Positions 22,936-35,299 of a stretch of 64,000 nt of DNA are shown piece after piece. Numbering within the stretch: position 1 is the stretch's first letter; each line of letters starts with the position of its first letter. Origin of the DNA: Incurvaria masculella (lineage: Eukaryota; Arthropoda; Insecta; Lepidoptera; Incurvariidae). The notes beneath the pieces are model-generated. The model had not been told where the DNA came from. It worked only from the letters and a program-made list of their open reading frames with translations, and made no database searches. A program made the position numbers and the translations under genes. The stretch covers positions 12,958,001-13,022,000 of the forward strand of contig OX335655.1 in NCBI GenBank assembly GCA_946894095.1. The letters run 5' to 3'.

Positions 22936-23917
22936 TGCAGCTATTTTTCAGTTATAACAGTAGGTTCGTTTACTATGATGCATTTGAACGGCTTTTCGCG
23001 GCCTAGTTTCCTGAATCAATTCCTGCTCCGTATCGAATTCCTCTTTATCCTCCTAAAGGGGGAGCAGCCGCACGTCGCCTCCCTCCCGTCCACCCACGCC
23101 AGGGGGCGCTGCGACGTCGATTGTACCCAAGGATGCCACCAATACCCACACTTACTTACTATTAACTTATTCTGTGCCACACATGTCATACCAAAAGACG
23201 GACACACCGAGATAACAATTTACTTTTAAACAATTCAATGTTTACACAAAATTCTGATTAACCCGAAAATCATAATTTTGATAAAAAAAATTAAAGTTGG
23301 AAATATATCGAACAAAATGTATTACAAACGCAAGTTAAATATATCTATCTGCCTTACTGAACATTTCCTGCATCTACAAATATCCGCTGCATACTTAAAA
23401 AACAATAAGAGTTTACTCATATTTGTAAGAAAAATTGGATATTCGAAGAATTACATAATGCGTTCCAAAATATAAACATAGAAAGTGTATAGAAAGTGTT
23501 CCTAAAGAGACAGTAATTTCGATTATTTTATTGAAAAAATATAAACATTACATGATAGAAGCATTTAGGGGATATTCGATTTAATTTCGATTTGTTTTGT
23601 TTGTTGCATAAAAAATCATAATACATATACACAAAACGTAGTAGGGTGTGCATTACTGAATTAAAAATAATGTATTTAAGTGAACCAATAACTAGATAAG
23701 AAAAAAGAAAAAAATGTGACGTGTTTAATGATACGCTGACGTCAATTTTATGTTGACTTTCGTCAAATCTTTCGTGCACTAGTAAGTTGTCTATCCGATT
23801 TGGCATTGACCTTGCAGCGGTCTCCTCGCGCCAATAACGAGGGATCGCAGCAATAGATCGTAACCGGATAGAGGGTTGCACCAGTGTTTTAATTTTGGTT
23901 GCACCGAGTATTCATAA
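22936..23917. other. Intergenic DNA, nothing recognised
   Basis: No gene or element recognised. Small frames at 22900-23229 and 23528-23881 have no domains. Confidence 0.5.
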
Positions 23918-23919
23918 TA

Positions 23920-25205
23920 TTAGGTTGGGGAAAAAGTTTCTTCGCATTTTTTAAGAAAATTCAAAACATTTTTTAATATGGTTTATTTACATTTAACTAA
24001 AGTATGTAGGTACCATTTTGTTCGATAACTTTTTGCCATCTTGTAGGTAGGGACATGAGATCCCATTGCTATAGAAATATTGGGACTTCTGATCAATATA
24101 CCGCGACAAGTGGTTTTGGTAGTCCTCTCGTGATGTTAACCTGACACTGCCTAAAGAATTCTGAAGAGACCTAAACAGGTGGAAATCTGAAGGTGCAAGA
24201 TCAGGACTATACGGCGGATGCATTAACACCTCCCAGCCAAACTCTCTTAGTTTTTGCTGAGTGGCTAAAGATGTGTGAGGTCTAGCGTTATCATGATGAA
24301 AAACCACACCCTTCTGTTGATTAATTCCGGCCGCTTTCTCTCAACTTCTTGCTTTAATCTCATCAGTTGTTCGCAGTAGAGTTCAGAATCGATGGTCCTG
24401 CCTGGTGGTAACAGCTCATAATGAATAATGCCCTTCCAATCCCACCACACACACAGCATCACCTTGTTGCGAGTTAACCCGGGTTTCGCCACAGTCTGTG
24501 AAGCTTGACCGGCCTTTGACCACGACCTTTTTCGCACGTTCTTGTCGTACGTGATCCACTTTTTATCACCAGTTATCAGCTTCTTCAAAAATGGTTCGGT
24601 TTCATTACGTCGTAATAAAGAATCACAAATGAGTACACGGTTCATTAGGTTTCTTTCAGTGAGCTCGTGAGGTACCCAAATATCGAGCTTTTTTGTGTAC
24701 CCAGTTTTTTTCAAATGCGCCAAAACTGTTTTGTGGTCAATTCCTAGTTCTTCAGCTACGTCGTAACTACTGATATGCCGATCTTGCTCCACTTTTTCAA
24801 AAATGGCATCCATTTTATCCGTAATAGGGCGACCAGAGCGACGTGCATCTTTGACATCAAAATTTCCGGATTGAAAACGCTTAAACCAAATTTGTGCTAC
24901 TCTCACAGACACTGCACTAGGTCCATAAACATCGCAAATTTTTTTCGCGGCTTGCGTTGCATTTTTACCTTTTTTGTAGTAAAATTTTAAAATGTATCGA
25001 ATTTCTTCATTAGATTCACTCATTTTGACAGTACGAAAAACAAATGAGAATCACACATTGTCCTAATTTGAATTTGGAATTATGTTCTTTAAAATTTAAA
25101 CTTTCAATGATACCAAAACCAGCCAGATACAAATAGTATAGCCAAAGAGATTTTATTACAAGTTCATACATACTATAATGCGAAAATACTTTTTCCCCGA
25201 CCTAT
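23920..25205 (-). mobile_element. mariner transposon, 1286 bp
   Basis: Both ends are present. The left TTAGGTTGGGGAAAAAGT and the inverted right end ATAGGTCGGGGAAAAAGT stay similar for about 29 bp. TA dinucleotides flank at 23918-23919 and 25206-25207, the target duplication of Tc1/mariner elements. The length is typical for a full mariner. The transposase runs on the minus strand and has one frameshift. Confidence 0.9.
23993..25023 (-). pseudogene. mariner transposase, single frameshift
   Basis: The first frame (25023-24265) starts MSESNEEIRYILKFYYKKGK. It has the helix-turn-helix DNA-binding region (IWFKRFQSGNFDV, RRSGRP), the WVPHEL motif and the first catalytic Asp (ITGDKKW). The second frame (24307-23993) has HHDNARPH with the second Asp and YSPDLAPSDFHLF with the third. 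The last two Asp are separated by 34 residues, the D34D spacing of mariner. The frames meet at about 24307-24330, where one base appears lost or gained. The total is about 345 residues, the usual size. Otherwise intact, so a recent loss of function. Confidence 0.9.
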
Positions 25206-25635
25206 TATTTTTGAGAGGTTGATTGATCATGATTGATGAGGATGATTGGTCATGATACATCTTGATATTTTACAAATTATGCATACCTGTGCAAAAAAAA
25301 TATTTTAGAAACTGCTGCAATTCGATTGAACCCCAAGCTGTAATCCAAGTGCAACGCATAACAACTTTGAGTGAAGATACATCAGTCAAAATCCAACGTT
25401 TTGGGTGCTCGGGTGCTCCGATTTGATAAATGAGGTAATGAGAGGGTAGTTCACTTTGACATTACCTTGGTATTCTGGTTATCGATCGCAGCGCCACAAG
25501 GAATGAGAGGCACGATATAAAAATTTCTCGAGTATACACATCTATTTCCTTAAGCAATCCGTCAATGCACCAGAAGAGGTCGGAAGATATTTGCTAATTC
25601 AGCGAGGATTCAGGAGTATGTATACTGTACGTTGC

Positions 25636-25978
25636 ACAGCTCGTAGCTCAGTGGCGGATGGACTTGCCTTGCATCTCAGAGGTCTGGGTTCAAATCCCCG
25701 CCCCGTTAATTCACCGCTTTCTTTCTCTTTCTGAGTTGGAAAAGTGCATTTCGTCACGAATGTGAGCTGTTTCTGGTTCGGATTCCATGTTCAGGTCCCC
25801 AGGGTTAGTACGAAAAGCTGATTTTATCCGTATTTTCCATCCAATTCAGTGTAGTCGTGCTAATTCATCATCACATCGAAGGTCCTGGCATGGCACTTAA
25901 TTCCTTTGGGAATGCGGTGTGTTGGGCTTATATCATGATGGGTGTATTATTGTGCATTAATGCCCAGTTACATAAAAA
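25636..25978 (+). mobile_element. SINE, tRNA-like head, best copy
   Basis: The head has an A box (TAGCTCAGTGGCGG) and a B box (GGTTCAAATCC) at tRNA spacing, then CTTTCTTTCTCTTTCTGAG and GTGCATTTCGTCACGAATG. The shared tail has GGTCCTGGCATGGCAC and GGTGTGTTGGGC. This is the clearest complete example and defines the family. Confidence 0.8.
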
Positions 25979-26118
25979 ATGTTAATTAATCAGCGCAAAA
26001 ATGACCTCCTGGAAGTAGAGCTATAGTAGGCATCCCCCGCCCGGCTGCCGCAATCATCACCTCCCCCGTATTGTATTGGGATGCGCTAAAGAGATACCAA
26101 CGTTTGGCGTTTATTTTC

Positions 26119-26342
26119 AGACTCGTCCATCGGCACGCCAGCCGCCACAAGCCGCCACAAGCCGCCACAAGCCGCCACAAGCCGCCACAAGCCGCCACAA
26201 GCCGCCACAAGCCGCCAGGCTCGAGGCGGATGTGCGGGTGCTATACGATTTGTTTGTGGCATTTGTCGATCAGTTTGGGCCTTTTGATGATCCTACTAAT
26301 CAATGGCATAGACTATTCGATGCACATGTTTTGTCTCGTTAG
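26119..26342 (+). CDS. Possible last exon of an unknown gene, containing a minisatellite
   Basis: A good splice acceptor (TTTATTTTCAG) precedes an open frame to a TAG-type stop after ...HVLSR. The first half is translated 10-bp repeats (PPQAATSRHK). The second half (ADVRVLYDLFVAFVDQFGPF, then DDPTNQWHRLFDAH) reads like real protein. I do not recognise it and see no partner exon. It could be chance. Confidence 0.2.
26141..26217 (+). repeat. 10-bp minisatellite, 7.7 copies
   Basis: Perfect GCCGCCACAA repeats. Confidence 0.9.
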
Positions 26343-28713
26343 ATATTGACGCTCGGGTTAATAGAAATCTATTTCAATCACTTAATCAGAGTCGGGTGTC
26401 GCTCCGTTTTGAAATGAGAGCGTAAGTACGTGCGATGTGAACACGTCAGCCCTTCTTATAGCGTTAATAATATTGCCCCAATACTGAAAAAAAAATAGAG
26501 CAGCATCCAGAACGTTGCGTTTTAACCAATGATTTTTACAAGGAATGTGATATGTATGTATGTATAATCGACCGTCAAGCAAGGACACATTAATTGAAGA
26601 AAGTGCCTAGTAAAAAAAACTACTTTACAAATAAACTGCAAGGCTGGACCCGAACCAGCAAAACATACCATTCGCGGGTATTACGTCTACGAATTTTGCC
26701 ACCGGCTGTGTACCCATAATTAGGAATTCTTCTACTTACCTTCCTGCTTGGCACGAAAAAGTATAGTCAGAAATCGGTAATCTTTCAGTCGAGAAAACAG
26801 CTTTTATAGCGGTTGTCAAAGCGATTGTATCGACGAAAAGATTTCCGAGCACGGTTTTTCAACGATTCAAGGTTTTCCGTCGATAAAATGCGGTCAGCCG
26901 AAAAGCTAAATTGAATTTAACATTGGGGCTGAATAGAGAGAAGTCGGAGAGAAACATACTGTTTTTCGCGCCATTTACTAATGCTAATGCAGACAATAAC
27001 AATATGATGCACTAACAACAATTTCAATGCAGAGCACACAAGCCCATGTGCATAGTTTTTTATTTCATGCTTAAAATGTTTTTAATGGTAACGAGATTAC
27101 AATTTTCAAAATACTAATAAAATAACCATAAAATAAGTTTTTCAAATTAACGTTTCTTGTTTTAGCTTTCATGTAGCATAGTTATAGCAAGCAGAATACT
27201 CACGTCAGTAGAATAGTTGATATAAAACTCGAGTTTTGAATTTAAATTGGGCCAAATCTTATTAATATATCGCCCGTTATCAATTTATAAGATTAAATAT
27301 AAATTATGATGTCAAAATATGTTTGAAGTTAATTTAAAATAATTGACCTATTTTTGCATACATCGGTGTTAACACCATTATAAAGGCAATTTACAACTTC
27401 CTTTGACAAATTCCACCGTACGCTTGAACGAGGTTCTAGTCTATAGCAAAACAAGTTTTTACTGCTAGTCTATTAGCATTTTAGGGCAGTAAGTACTATT
27501 ATAATAAAATAATATAACCCCCCTCAACGCTCCACGGGGTTGCCAGTTAAAAGAAATCTGTATGTCAGAAAATTGCTGCCATAAAATGATCTGATTCCTC
27601 CATCATCAATCCATTCGGCAGAATACACTTTTATTGCTTTCTTATGGGCTCCAGCTGGGGTAAGGGAATGTCATCGGTCCACACTGGGCTTGAAAAGGAT
27701 TTCCAATTTAGTAACGATTTCGAACGATCATTGTTTGATACGTCGTTTGTTATTCATAGGCTTTGCCATCCTCGGTTCAAGTCAGGGTTTATTTCTAAAT
27801 CCGATAGAAACATCAGGGTTCAGAACCCACGTTTAACTGTACTTTAATAGGAATGTTATCCGCCTGGGTCGGTACCATCACATTGAATGAAATGTTGTCG
27901 AAGCTCAAAATAAAATTACGCGTTCTCTGACACTTCGACGTAGTACCAAAGATAATAGTAATAATTACCTCACTGAAATAAATGTGACTGAAGCCGGACT
28001 TGAATGCGGTGGGAATATAGTTTAGGGTGGTTCCGAACGTGTCCAACCTGTACAAAGTTTCTTTTGTCTGGTGTTTGTGCCTTTGAGGCACTCATTAACT
28101 TGATAAGATAGGTTAATTGATTTTGTTGTAATAGCTATTAGAGTTTGATACAACATATATAACAAGTTTGTACCGTCATTTTGAAGTGTCAGAGCTATTT
28201 ATTAGGAGTCTTTTTAATATATTTCTTTTAGTTCCAACCCTTTTCTCTAAGTAATATGAAAAGAAGGGTTCCATCTCTAAGGAATAATAAAGTTTTTATT
28301 AGTAGAGATTTTCTCTACAAGATAGCGATTGGAGAGGCTCGCCAACATTAAAACATAAATTTTTGCAGTAATCGTTTCGACATCAATGGGGCAGTAGGGG
28401 CGACTTTTTTGGAATCGCCAACTGAGTTGTCATTTTGACAAAGATTAAAAAATATTTACACGTGAAAAGCTAGAAAAGTCATAATCTGTTACTTTAAACA
28501 TAGCCCAAAATTTAAATTTAATATTTGATACTGGTATAATTTCTGGAAAAGATCGAAGACAAATTTTTATGCTTCCAATTTCTCGTATGGGTTTGCAATG
28601 ATATCTTCTTCTGTGAGATATGTTGCAGAGAGATGCATCATTTGATTTATGCTTGCGGACTGTTATTATATTATGGTATTATATCTCTAAGATTTTCATT
28701 CAGACCGCATTCT
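26343..28713. other. Intergenic DNA with small relics
   Basis: 26790-26900 is a diverged relative of the MITE at 19161. 27860-27915 is a SINE body fragment (GTCGGTACCATCACATTG). Nothing else is recognised. Confidence 0.45.
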
Positions 28714-28876
28714 AAGGGCCGAGTGCACGAACGGAAAAAAAAACCAAATCAACGTCAACGTACGATTAAACACGTCACTTTGTAAGAACAATATGGAAAG
28801 AACTCCATACGGTTCACTAAAAGTGACGTCTTTGAACATTGATTAACTCAGCCATCTCTTCGTGCAATTGGGGATT
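28714..28876 (+). mobile_element. GCACGAA MITE, copy 2
   Basis: Starts AGGGCCGAGTGCACGAACGG and ends CTTCGTGCAATTGGGG. Same interior palindrome as the copy at 6753. Confidence 0.7.
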
Positions 28877-29217
28877 AGAGATGCTTGCGCACAATCATCC
28901 TGACTGATTCGTTACTAATTGAGAATTTCAACGAAAGATTGCCACAATGATCAACCCTCATCCACTTAAAATGAACTCTATATTCGCATCGATCATGCCA
29001 TGGGAGCTGTCAACAGCGTAAAGTGACTCGACGTCCACTCGCCCCGTTTCGTCCCCACGGAATACCCACTGTTTGTCATACACTCGGACTCTGTGTGCTT
29101 TCCGAACGCGACGCCATAGCAATTTGCAGCGAAACGTGGGAGGGAGGGGTCCGAACATGACAGCAGCAAATACAGGCCGCTTTAATGAGCCTTCTGTTTC
29201 AGTGTTTTAGTCCAATT

Positions 29218-29258
29218 TAGTCCAATCGATAAGACTCGCGGTCTTATCGATTGGACTA
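29218..29258. repeat. Perfect hairpin, 18-bp stem, 5-nt loop
   Basis: The arm TAGTCCAATCGATAAGAC is exactly complementary to 29241-29258, around the loop TCGCG. A partial extra TTTAGTCCAA lies just left. Confidence 0.8.
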
Positions 29259-29269
29259 TCGGTTAGGAC

Positions 29270-30860
29270 CGAGAAGGCACAGAAAAGTGAGTGGATCAAC
29301 TGGCTGATGCGATTAAATTGCTGTCTTCAATCGCCTTGATAATTCGTCTAGAAAATATGCCGTTAAAAAACCTAGCCTAACTTTTTAACTCAAGGTTATT
29401 TCGAGGTCCACCCAGGCATACGCACTGCCATATTAGCACCATTTAGGTTAGAATACGCTTGAATCACCTTCCAAAGCGAAGAGCCGCGCAGTATGTAAAA
29501 CGAAATTGTAGCCTTTTTTGCAAAGAAGTTTTATACGTTTGGGCACTTTTATGAATATCAGAGAAATTTACGATCAACTCGCAAAATATATCCATATTTC
29601 CGATTCGCGTACTGTTCCTATGTAGAAGTGTTGTGACCCATATTTGGCGAATTCTTATATTGGAAGAAACACGAGATAACTTTGTTTTATTTTTATTGTA
29701 TCTACGCCTGTATTGTAAAGAAGATTATTCGGCACATCGACCGAAAAATTGTTTGTATATTCGTAGATTTTGTGGATCATTTGCAAAGTTTTGACCTATG
29801 AGACCTTTTGTAAGATGTCACGTGGTGACATTTTATAGAAAGGTTTTTTTTTCTTTATTTTTGAAAATTACCAAAATCCTAGTAGTAAACTCTTTGTAAC
29901 TTTTTATTTTTGTTGTAACGTAACAGTATTTAAATGTATTTATTCTTGAAAAAAAATACTTGCTGACGTTCTGCTTGTACATGTTGTGTTTGTTTTTTAC
30001 TGAAAGTGCACTCAGGTTATTTTTTTATGTATTTATTTTTTCTTATATGAATGTTAGAGCTGTTCTTTGGTTGACAAACGTAATAAAAATTAAAAGCTAA
30101 GATGATTTAAAGGACTTATTACCTCCCAAATTCCCTAGAATAAGTAATACTATGACTAAATATTAATTTCTTAATTGGTTAAAAAAAAACTGACAGCAAT
30201 TGAGAGCTTAGTTTTATTTTAAAAAGTTACTAGCAAACGCCCTTTCCAACGGTATACCACATGTCAAAGAAAATCATTCACTATGAGGTCAAAATTGGGG
30301 AAATGTGTCCTGGGGGTCCATTCAGGGCTAGAGTGAGTTCGAGTTCGGGAGTGAGTTAACCTAAAAATAGGTGGGAAATATATTATTATTTAAATAACGG
30401 AACCGTAATTTATACTTCCAACGTAATTACGGGACGGACCAGATTTTTACCAAACTATAATGATATTCAAGAAGTGTGGAAACTTTAACTATTTAAAAAA
30501 AAATTAAATTTTAAATTCGGCGCCTCACAATCTGACATTCCAGAAACCTATCAACTGTTTCCCGCCAAAACATTTCCTGCCTCCTACGGCCAAGGTGGCA
30601 AGTCTTTTTAACAGATTTCAAAAGAAGGCGAATTCTCAATTCAACCGCATTATTTTTTTTGGGTTGTTTACAAGTTTCTCGATATCTCCGCAAACTGTCA
30701 ACCGATTTGAATAATTCATGTTCTCATTATTAGTGTATATCTCAGGGGGGTTGCTTTCAGTTTTCAAGAATACTACTCCTAAGGGTGGGAAATGTAACAG
30801 TTTTAAAAACCATTTTACCGATTCCAAGCACCCTGGATTAGAAGGCGGTACAAAATCACA
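29270..30860. other. Intergenic DNA, nothing recognised
   Basis: AT-rich, no domains or element ends recognised. Confidence 0.5.
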
Positions 30861-30863
30861 CCT

Positions 30864-31159
30864 GAAAAACCGGCCAAGTGCGAGTCGGACTCGCTCACGA
30901 AGGGTTCCGTACCATCGTACAAGATTTACCACGAAAATAACAGGTTTTTTGTATGGCGCCCCCCTTTAAATTTTATTATTTTATAATTTTACCTATTTGT
31001 TGTTATAGCGGCAAAATAAATACGTAATCTGTGAAAATTTCAGCTTCCTACCTATTACGGTTCATGAGATACAGCCCTGTGACAGACGGACGGACGGACG
31101 GACATCGGAGGCTTAGTAATAGGGTTCCGTTTTCACCCTTTGGGTACGGAACCCTAAAA
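30864..31159 (-). mobile_element. GTCY MITE
   Basis: Starts ACCGGCCAAGTGCGAGTCGG and ends CACCCTTTGGGTACGGAACC. It has only three or four GGAC units. Confidence 0.8.
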
Positions 31160-32165
31160 AGTATGACGGACCGCTTTTGTCCGTTTGTAGCGCCTTCCAC
31201 TTCAGTGTGCTTGGATTCGGTTCAATGTTTATTAAAACTGTTATTTCAGCTCCTCCTTTATTGTTGCAAGTTAACAATACAATACAACAAAATTTTCATT
31301 GCGAGTTTGTCGCTGAGTCAATCGAATCCGCAGAACGATCCACAAGTGCCACTTGGTACCCTGACCATCAAATTCGCACGCCAAGGTCTGCCGGCGGGAG
31401 CTGCTGCATATGTTATCGGAATAGAGGTAGTAGCGCCTGATAACGTCACTGCAGCCAGACTGAATCACCGAACGAGTGTTCGAGTGCCGTGACCGACTGA
31501 TACGGGATATCCGTGTCATTGCGTAATGTGAATGTTTCTATTAGCTAAGTAAAATCAATGAAAGGTCGTAAGGATTCGGACTGTATTGATTTTATTGTAT
31601 GTGCATGCTCAATGTTTACGGGTTTCCTCAGCGTCAAACTGAGGATCGGTAAGTGCGTCCGGCCGTCGGAGTCGTAGTGAGCACAGAACAATAAGGATGG
31701 TAGTGAGACATCTTTGGTGCCTGCTCAGTAAGAAGAGCGCTAGCTGCAACGGTTTCTAAGGTTCCTGACTATATAACAGCAATAACTCCGCCACTTAACA
31801 GGATGTCTTCCCGTGTATTCATACAACAAACACGAGTTAAATTCACAGATGAAAGTCACTCACTCACATTTTGCTTTTGCATGACGTCATCGCTGATTAT
31901 TTTATGTTGTGTCTTCGTCATTACAATCATTACAAAGGGACAAGACGAGTCGCGAGTAGCTGTCATATACTATGAGAAGAAGAGTGCAGTATTCACCGGT
32001 AAATCACAGGTGACTGTGAATTACCTGCGAATGTAAATTTAAATATTAAACCCACTGTAGGGTTAATCTTGAATTTCACTTCTACCAGCGGCTCACTTGC
32101 GAAGAAGAGTCGTATTAGGCATAGTTTTTTTACATAATTAGTGGTGACAGTAATTCGTGTGAAAG
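31160..32165. other. Unassigned DNA
   Basis: The plus frame ending near 31492 (LGTLTIKFARQGLP) is weakly reminiscent of the gag-like ORF1 of a LINE, but has no zinc knuckles. I do not call it. Nothing else is recognised. Confidence 0.3.
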
Positions 32166-32169
32166 CTTT

Positions 32170-32465
32170 TCGTTTTCTTTCTATGAGTAAGAAGGCTGAG
32201 CTCGCTGCATTTCTTCCAGTGCATGTCGTAAGACGAGATTAAGGGATATGTCGTTCCTGGTTCGACCCTTTCTCCTACTAGGTGGTATAGGGATTAAGTC
32301 CGCCCGGATTGGTACCATCGCATTTAATGAACGATGATCGAAGCGGCAGTTATAATTGACCGTGTTTTCCATTCAGGTCAATGTAGCCGTGAAACATAAA
32401 GAAATTCCTGGATGACACCTTTCGCATGTGGTGTGTTGGGCTAATATCGTGACAGTAGGTGAATG
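32170..32465 (+). mobile_element. SINE body and tail
   Basis: Landmarks are TTGGTACCATCGCATTTAAT, GTGTTTTCCATTCAGG and ATGTGGTGTGTTGGGC. The head is missing or unrecognisable. Confidence 0.6.
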
Positions 32466-32483
32466 TGATGTGAATGTCCGACT

Positions 32484-32638
32484 TAGGGCCGAATGCACGA
32501 AAGGACAAAATCAACGCCAACGTATGATCAAACACGTCACTTTGTATGGACAGTATGGAAGGAACTCCATGCGGTAAACTAAAAGTGACATGTTTGAACG
32601 TTGATTAACTCAGCCGTCTCATCATGCAATGGGGGCTA
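32484..32638 (+). mobile_element. GCACGAA MITE, copy 3
   Basis: AGGGCCGAATGCACGAAAGG start; interior AAACACGTCACTTTGTATGG. Confidence 0.75.
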
Positions 32639-33124
32639 AATCGCCTTTGGTTAAACCTAATGGTTAGTCCGGTGATAATAAGAGCAAAACATTTTGACAG
32701 TACACTCTGAATACGACTACTAGTGGCTTAGCAAAAATACCTAATGTGGCTAGTGACTGTGACATTACGGAAGACAAAATTGATGAAGTCACATCTGTCG
32801 CTTTCACAACTAAAAATAAAACATAAATCATTCCCATCAACATTCTAGGAATTTCCGATAACGTTGGATATAAGAAATGCATGGTTCTAAATATTGCCTA
32901 CGCACCGTCCTAACGACACCGAAACCTAATTTAGGTTTAGGTCATTCAGTAGTGTCTCGGCTACTGAAATCGGCTAGGTACCTACCTACCTATTAAGTTA
33001 ATATCAAAATGGAGTTTTGCATAAGCCGTCATACATATTCCCGGAATGAATCTAGTCAGGATTCGAGCTGTAGACAGGGGTGTTGGCGCAGCGGGCCTGC
33101 AGTTCATGCTCTGTGTCAGAGCCT

Positions 33125-33369
33125 GTAGTCTCACCTACGCCAAACCGATCGACTGGCCGAGTTTGATTTGACAGCTTACTCGACGTCGGCGTAAATACGT
33201 CGACGTTGCCGTTTACCGCGACTCCGCGTTTTCGTACAAATCGGAAGTTCGAGTTTGACTTCGACAGCTTGAAGAAGTAAAACCACAGAATAAGTACTAA
33301 ACATTTGTATGGGGTTTGACGTTTTTACGTATCGTTCCGTAAACGCCGATTTAGGTGAGAGCTCAGACT
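33125..33369. mobile_element. Short copy of the 340-bp MITE
   Basis: GTAGTCTCACCTACGCC start, ATTTAGGTGAGAGCTCAGAC end. It lacks the left subterminal part seen in 16961-17300. Confidence 0.65.
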
Positions 33370-33549
33370 GACCACCTTGATCCAGTGTCGACAGCTTCGT
33401 TAGTATGTTTTGAGATGGTCATTCCTTGTGTGCGGTTAAGTGGAAATGGTCATGCGGTCAAATTTTCACACATATTTTAATACCGTGCCATCGTGCTAAA
33501 AATAATACAGATTTTCAACAAAATCAATATAGCTGTTCTGTTATGGACC

Positions 33550-33586
33550 GTCTAGTCTACGACCGTCTTACGATTGTAGACTAGAC
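33550..33586. repeat. Hairpin, 11-bp stem
   Basis: GTCTAGTCTAC and GTAGACTAGAC around a 15-nt loop. Confidence 0.5.
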
Positions 33587-33589
33587 TTA

Positions 33590-34160
33590 TACCTACTAGG
33601 TAAATAAAAGTACATAAACACGTTAGCGTCCTATGGTGTTATATAAGCAGCGCTGTACGTACTCAAGGGCCTCACCTAAAACCACGGTCGCTCTCCGTCC
33701 TAAAACCAACGTTTTTCCGTCCAATTTTCAAAGATTGTCCGATCCCGTTCGAATCAGTTGAAAGTGAAGATTTAACTATATTTTTTTCATTTATGGCGTT
33801 TCATGGATAATAAAGATAGGCTTGGTGCTGGTGCCTAGGTAGTTCAATGCTCGAAATGTCAGTAAAGTTGTTTACGAAACATTACCTAATATTGATCACT
33901 TCATTCCTATGCTACTAAAACAATTTTCCAAGAATTGCGGGTAGTTAAGATCATCATGTTTTGAAGCAGAACATTTTAAAATGTATTTGTTATTACATGA
34001 AATTCATATATACACACAAAATAATATCACTACCTTTTGCGCAGCAGACAATAGGCAAAGATATTTTTTTTTATTTTTTTTTTTTATTTTTATTTTGAAA
34101 TATGTTGGGTCTAACAAAAAGGAAGGATTATCCTTGTTTATTTTGAATCCGCCATTCGGC
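33590..34160. other. AT-rich intergenic DNA
   Basis: Includes a T-rich tract at 34065-34100. No gene recognised. Confidence 0.5.
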
Positions 34161-34245
34161 CACTGTGCAAAAGCGCCCCCGAGGAATTACTACACCACAC
34201 CGCAAATACGAAAGCGAGCGAGCAGCAGCGGGCGGCGGCGCTCAC

Positions 34246-34408
34246 CTGGTGATGTGTGCTCCGGTGGGTGACGAGCCGCACTCAATGCGTGCCGGGGCTC
34301 CGGGCCCGCGGCCGCGCCGCTGCTACCATCCCCTCACACGGAACTGGCTGGCGTGGCTATGCGCGAGGTGGCGTGCCGTCGCGTCGGGACCGCGTTCGCC
34401 GGACAACT
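34246..34408 (-). promoter_or_regulatory. Candidate GC-rich promoter and first non-coding exon
   Basis: 34160-34530 is strongly GC- and CpG-rich in AT-rich surroundings. On the minus strand an arthropod-type initiator (TCAGTT) near 34408 is followed by a 160-base leader ending at the strong donor CACCAG|GTGAGC (34246/34245). No coding frame is needed. The only minus-strand gene downstream in this window is the membrane-protein gene at 8.5-9.4 kb, whose acceptor lacks a partner exon. The link is inference. Confidence 0.35.
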
Positions 34409-34587
34409 GAGGGGCTCGCCGGCGCTCGCTCGGGCTCGCCGGGGCTGCCAGCGCGCGAACCCGACAGTTGCCGGTCCGCCCGTCTCGCTGGGTTCGCGCC
34501 TTACCTTTGTACAGTTCCCGCCATGATAAACGCTACGCATTGAAGACGCAGAGACCAGTGAGCGACCAGGAGCTGTATTTTTATCTG

Positions 34588-34625
34588 TTTGTGGTTCCGT
34601 ACCCAAAGGGTGCCAACGGAACTAA
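34588..34625 (+). mobile_element. GTCY MITE end fragment
   Basis: GTTCCGTACCCAAAGGGTG and nothing further of the element. Confidence 0.5.
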
Positions 34626-35299
34626 AGACACTGTAAGGATTTACCAACATAATTGCAACAAAAGAAATGATTTTTCGGGTTTTTTCAACAGAGTTTGGTA
34701 AATGCTGGGTTAGGTTTTACCATGTCGTTGAGGTAAATCCTAAGATTTACCGAGAGAATGGTGGTAAAAGTGCGAAATTAACTATGATTTTAGAACAGTT
34801 TGAACTTTAAGCATTAAGAGTTGGTAAATGTTAGGTTTTACTGGTAAATCTTAAGATTTACCGTAGTTCGGGCTTTTACAGTAACATGTACATATAACAG
34901 GTTGTGTTTTTAGTTAGAACCGACAGCGGCGCGCGGCGGTGGGCAAGAAAAGCCCTGGAATATTGCTCTTTTACGTTTTGCGACGCGTCAAAAATTTTAC
35001 GAAATCCCTAGAATGAGTCAGCCATCGTTTGATTTTCGGGATTGTTTTGTTATCGGAAATAATCTGCGAAGCCACGTAGGTATTAGATAAAAATAATATT
35101 TGTGTCGTGACGAGGAGAGTAAACTCGGATAGGCACATTTTTAGTTTAGATGGTTGCAAGCCACGTTTAAAAACATGAGAAGACCAGTATTTCGCATACG
35201 TAAAACTCAGAATAGGGTTTCGGTCAAATCGTAACTTATCGCGGAGTTGAGTTATGCTACATCAATCAAACTGATGTTTCGTTGCTGGGCGACTAAGCT

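Noticed and set aside
25636..25710. A tRNA gene
   Set aside because: A and B boxes are present but no acceptor stem closes, and the sequence continues into the repeated SINE body.
31031..31492. 153-codon plus ORF
   Set aside because: Its first part is GTCY MITE sequence. The rest weakly resembles a LINE gag-like protein but without zinc knuckles.
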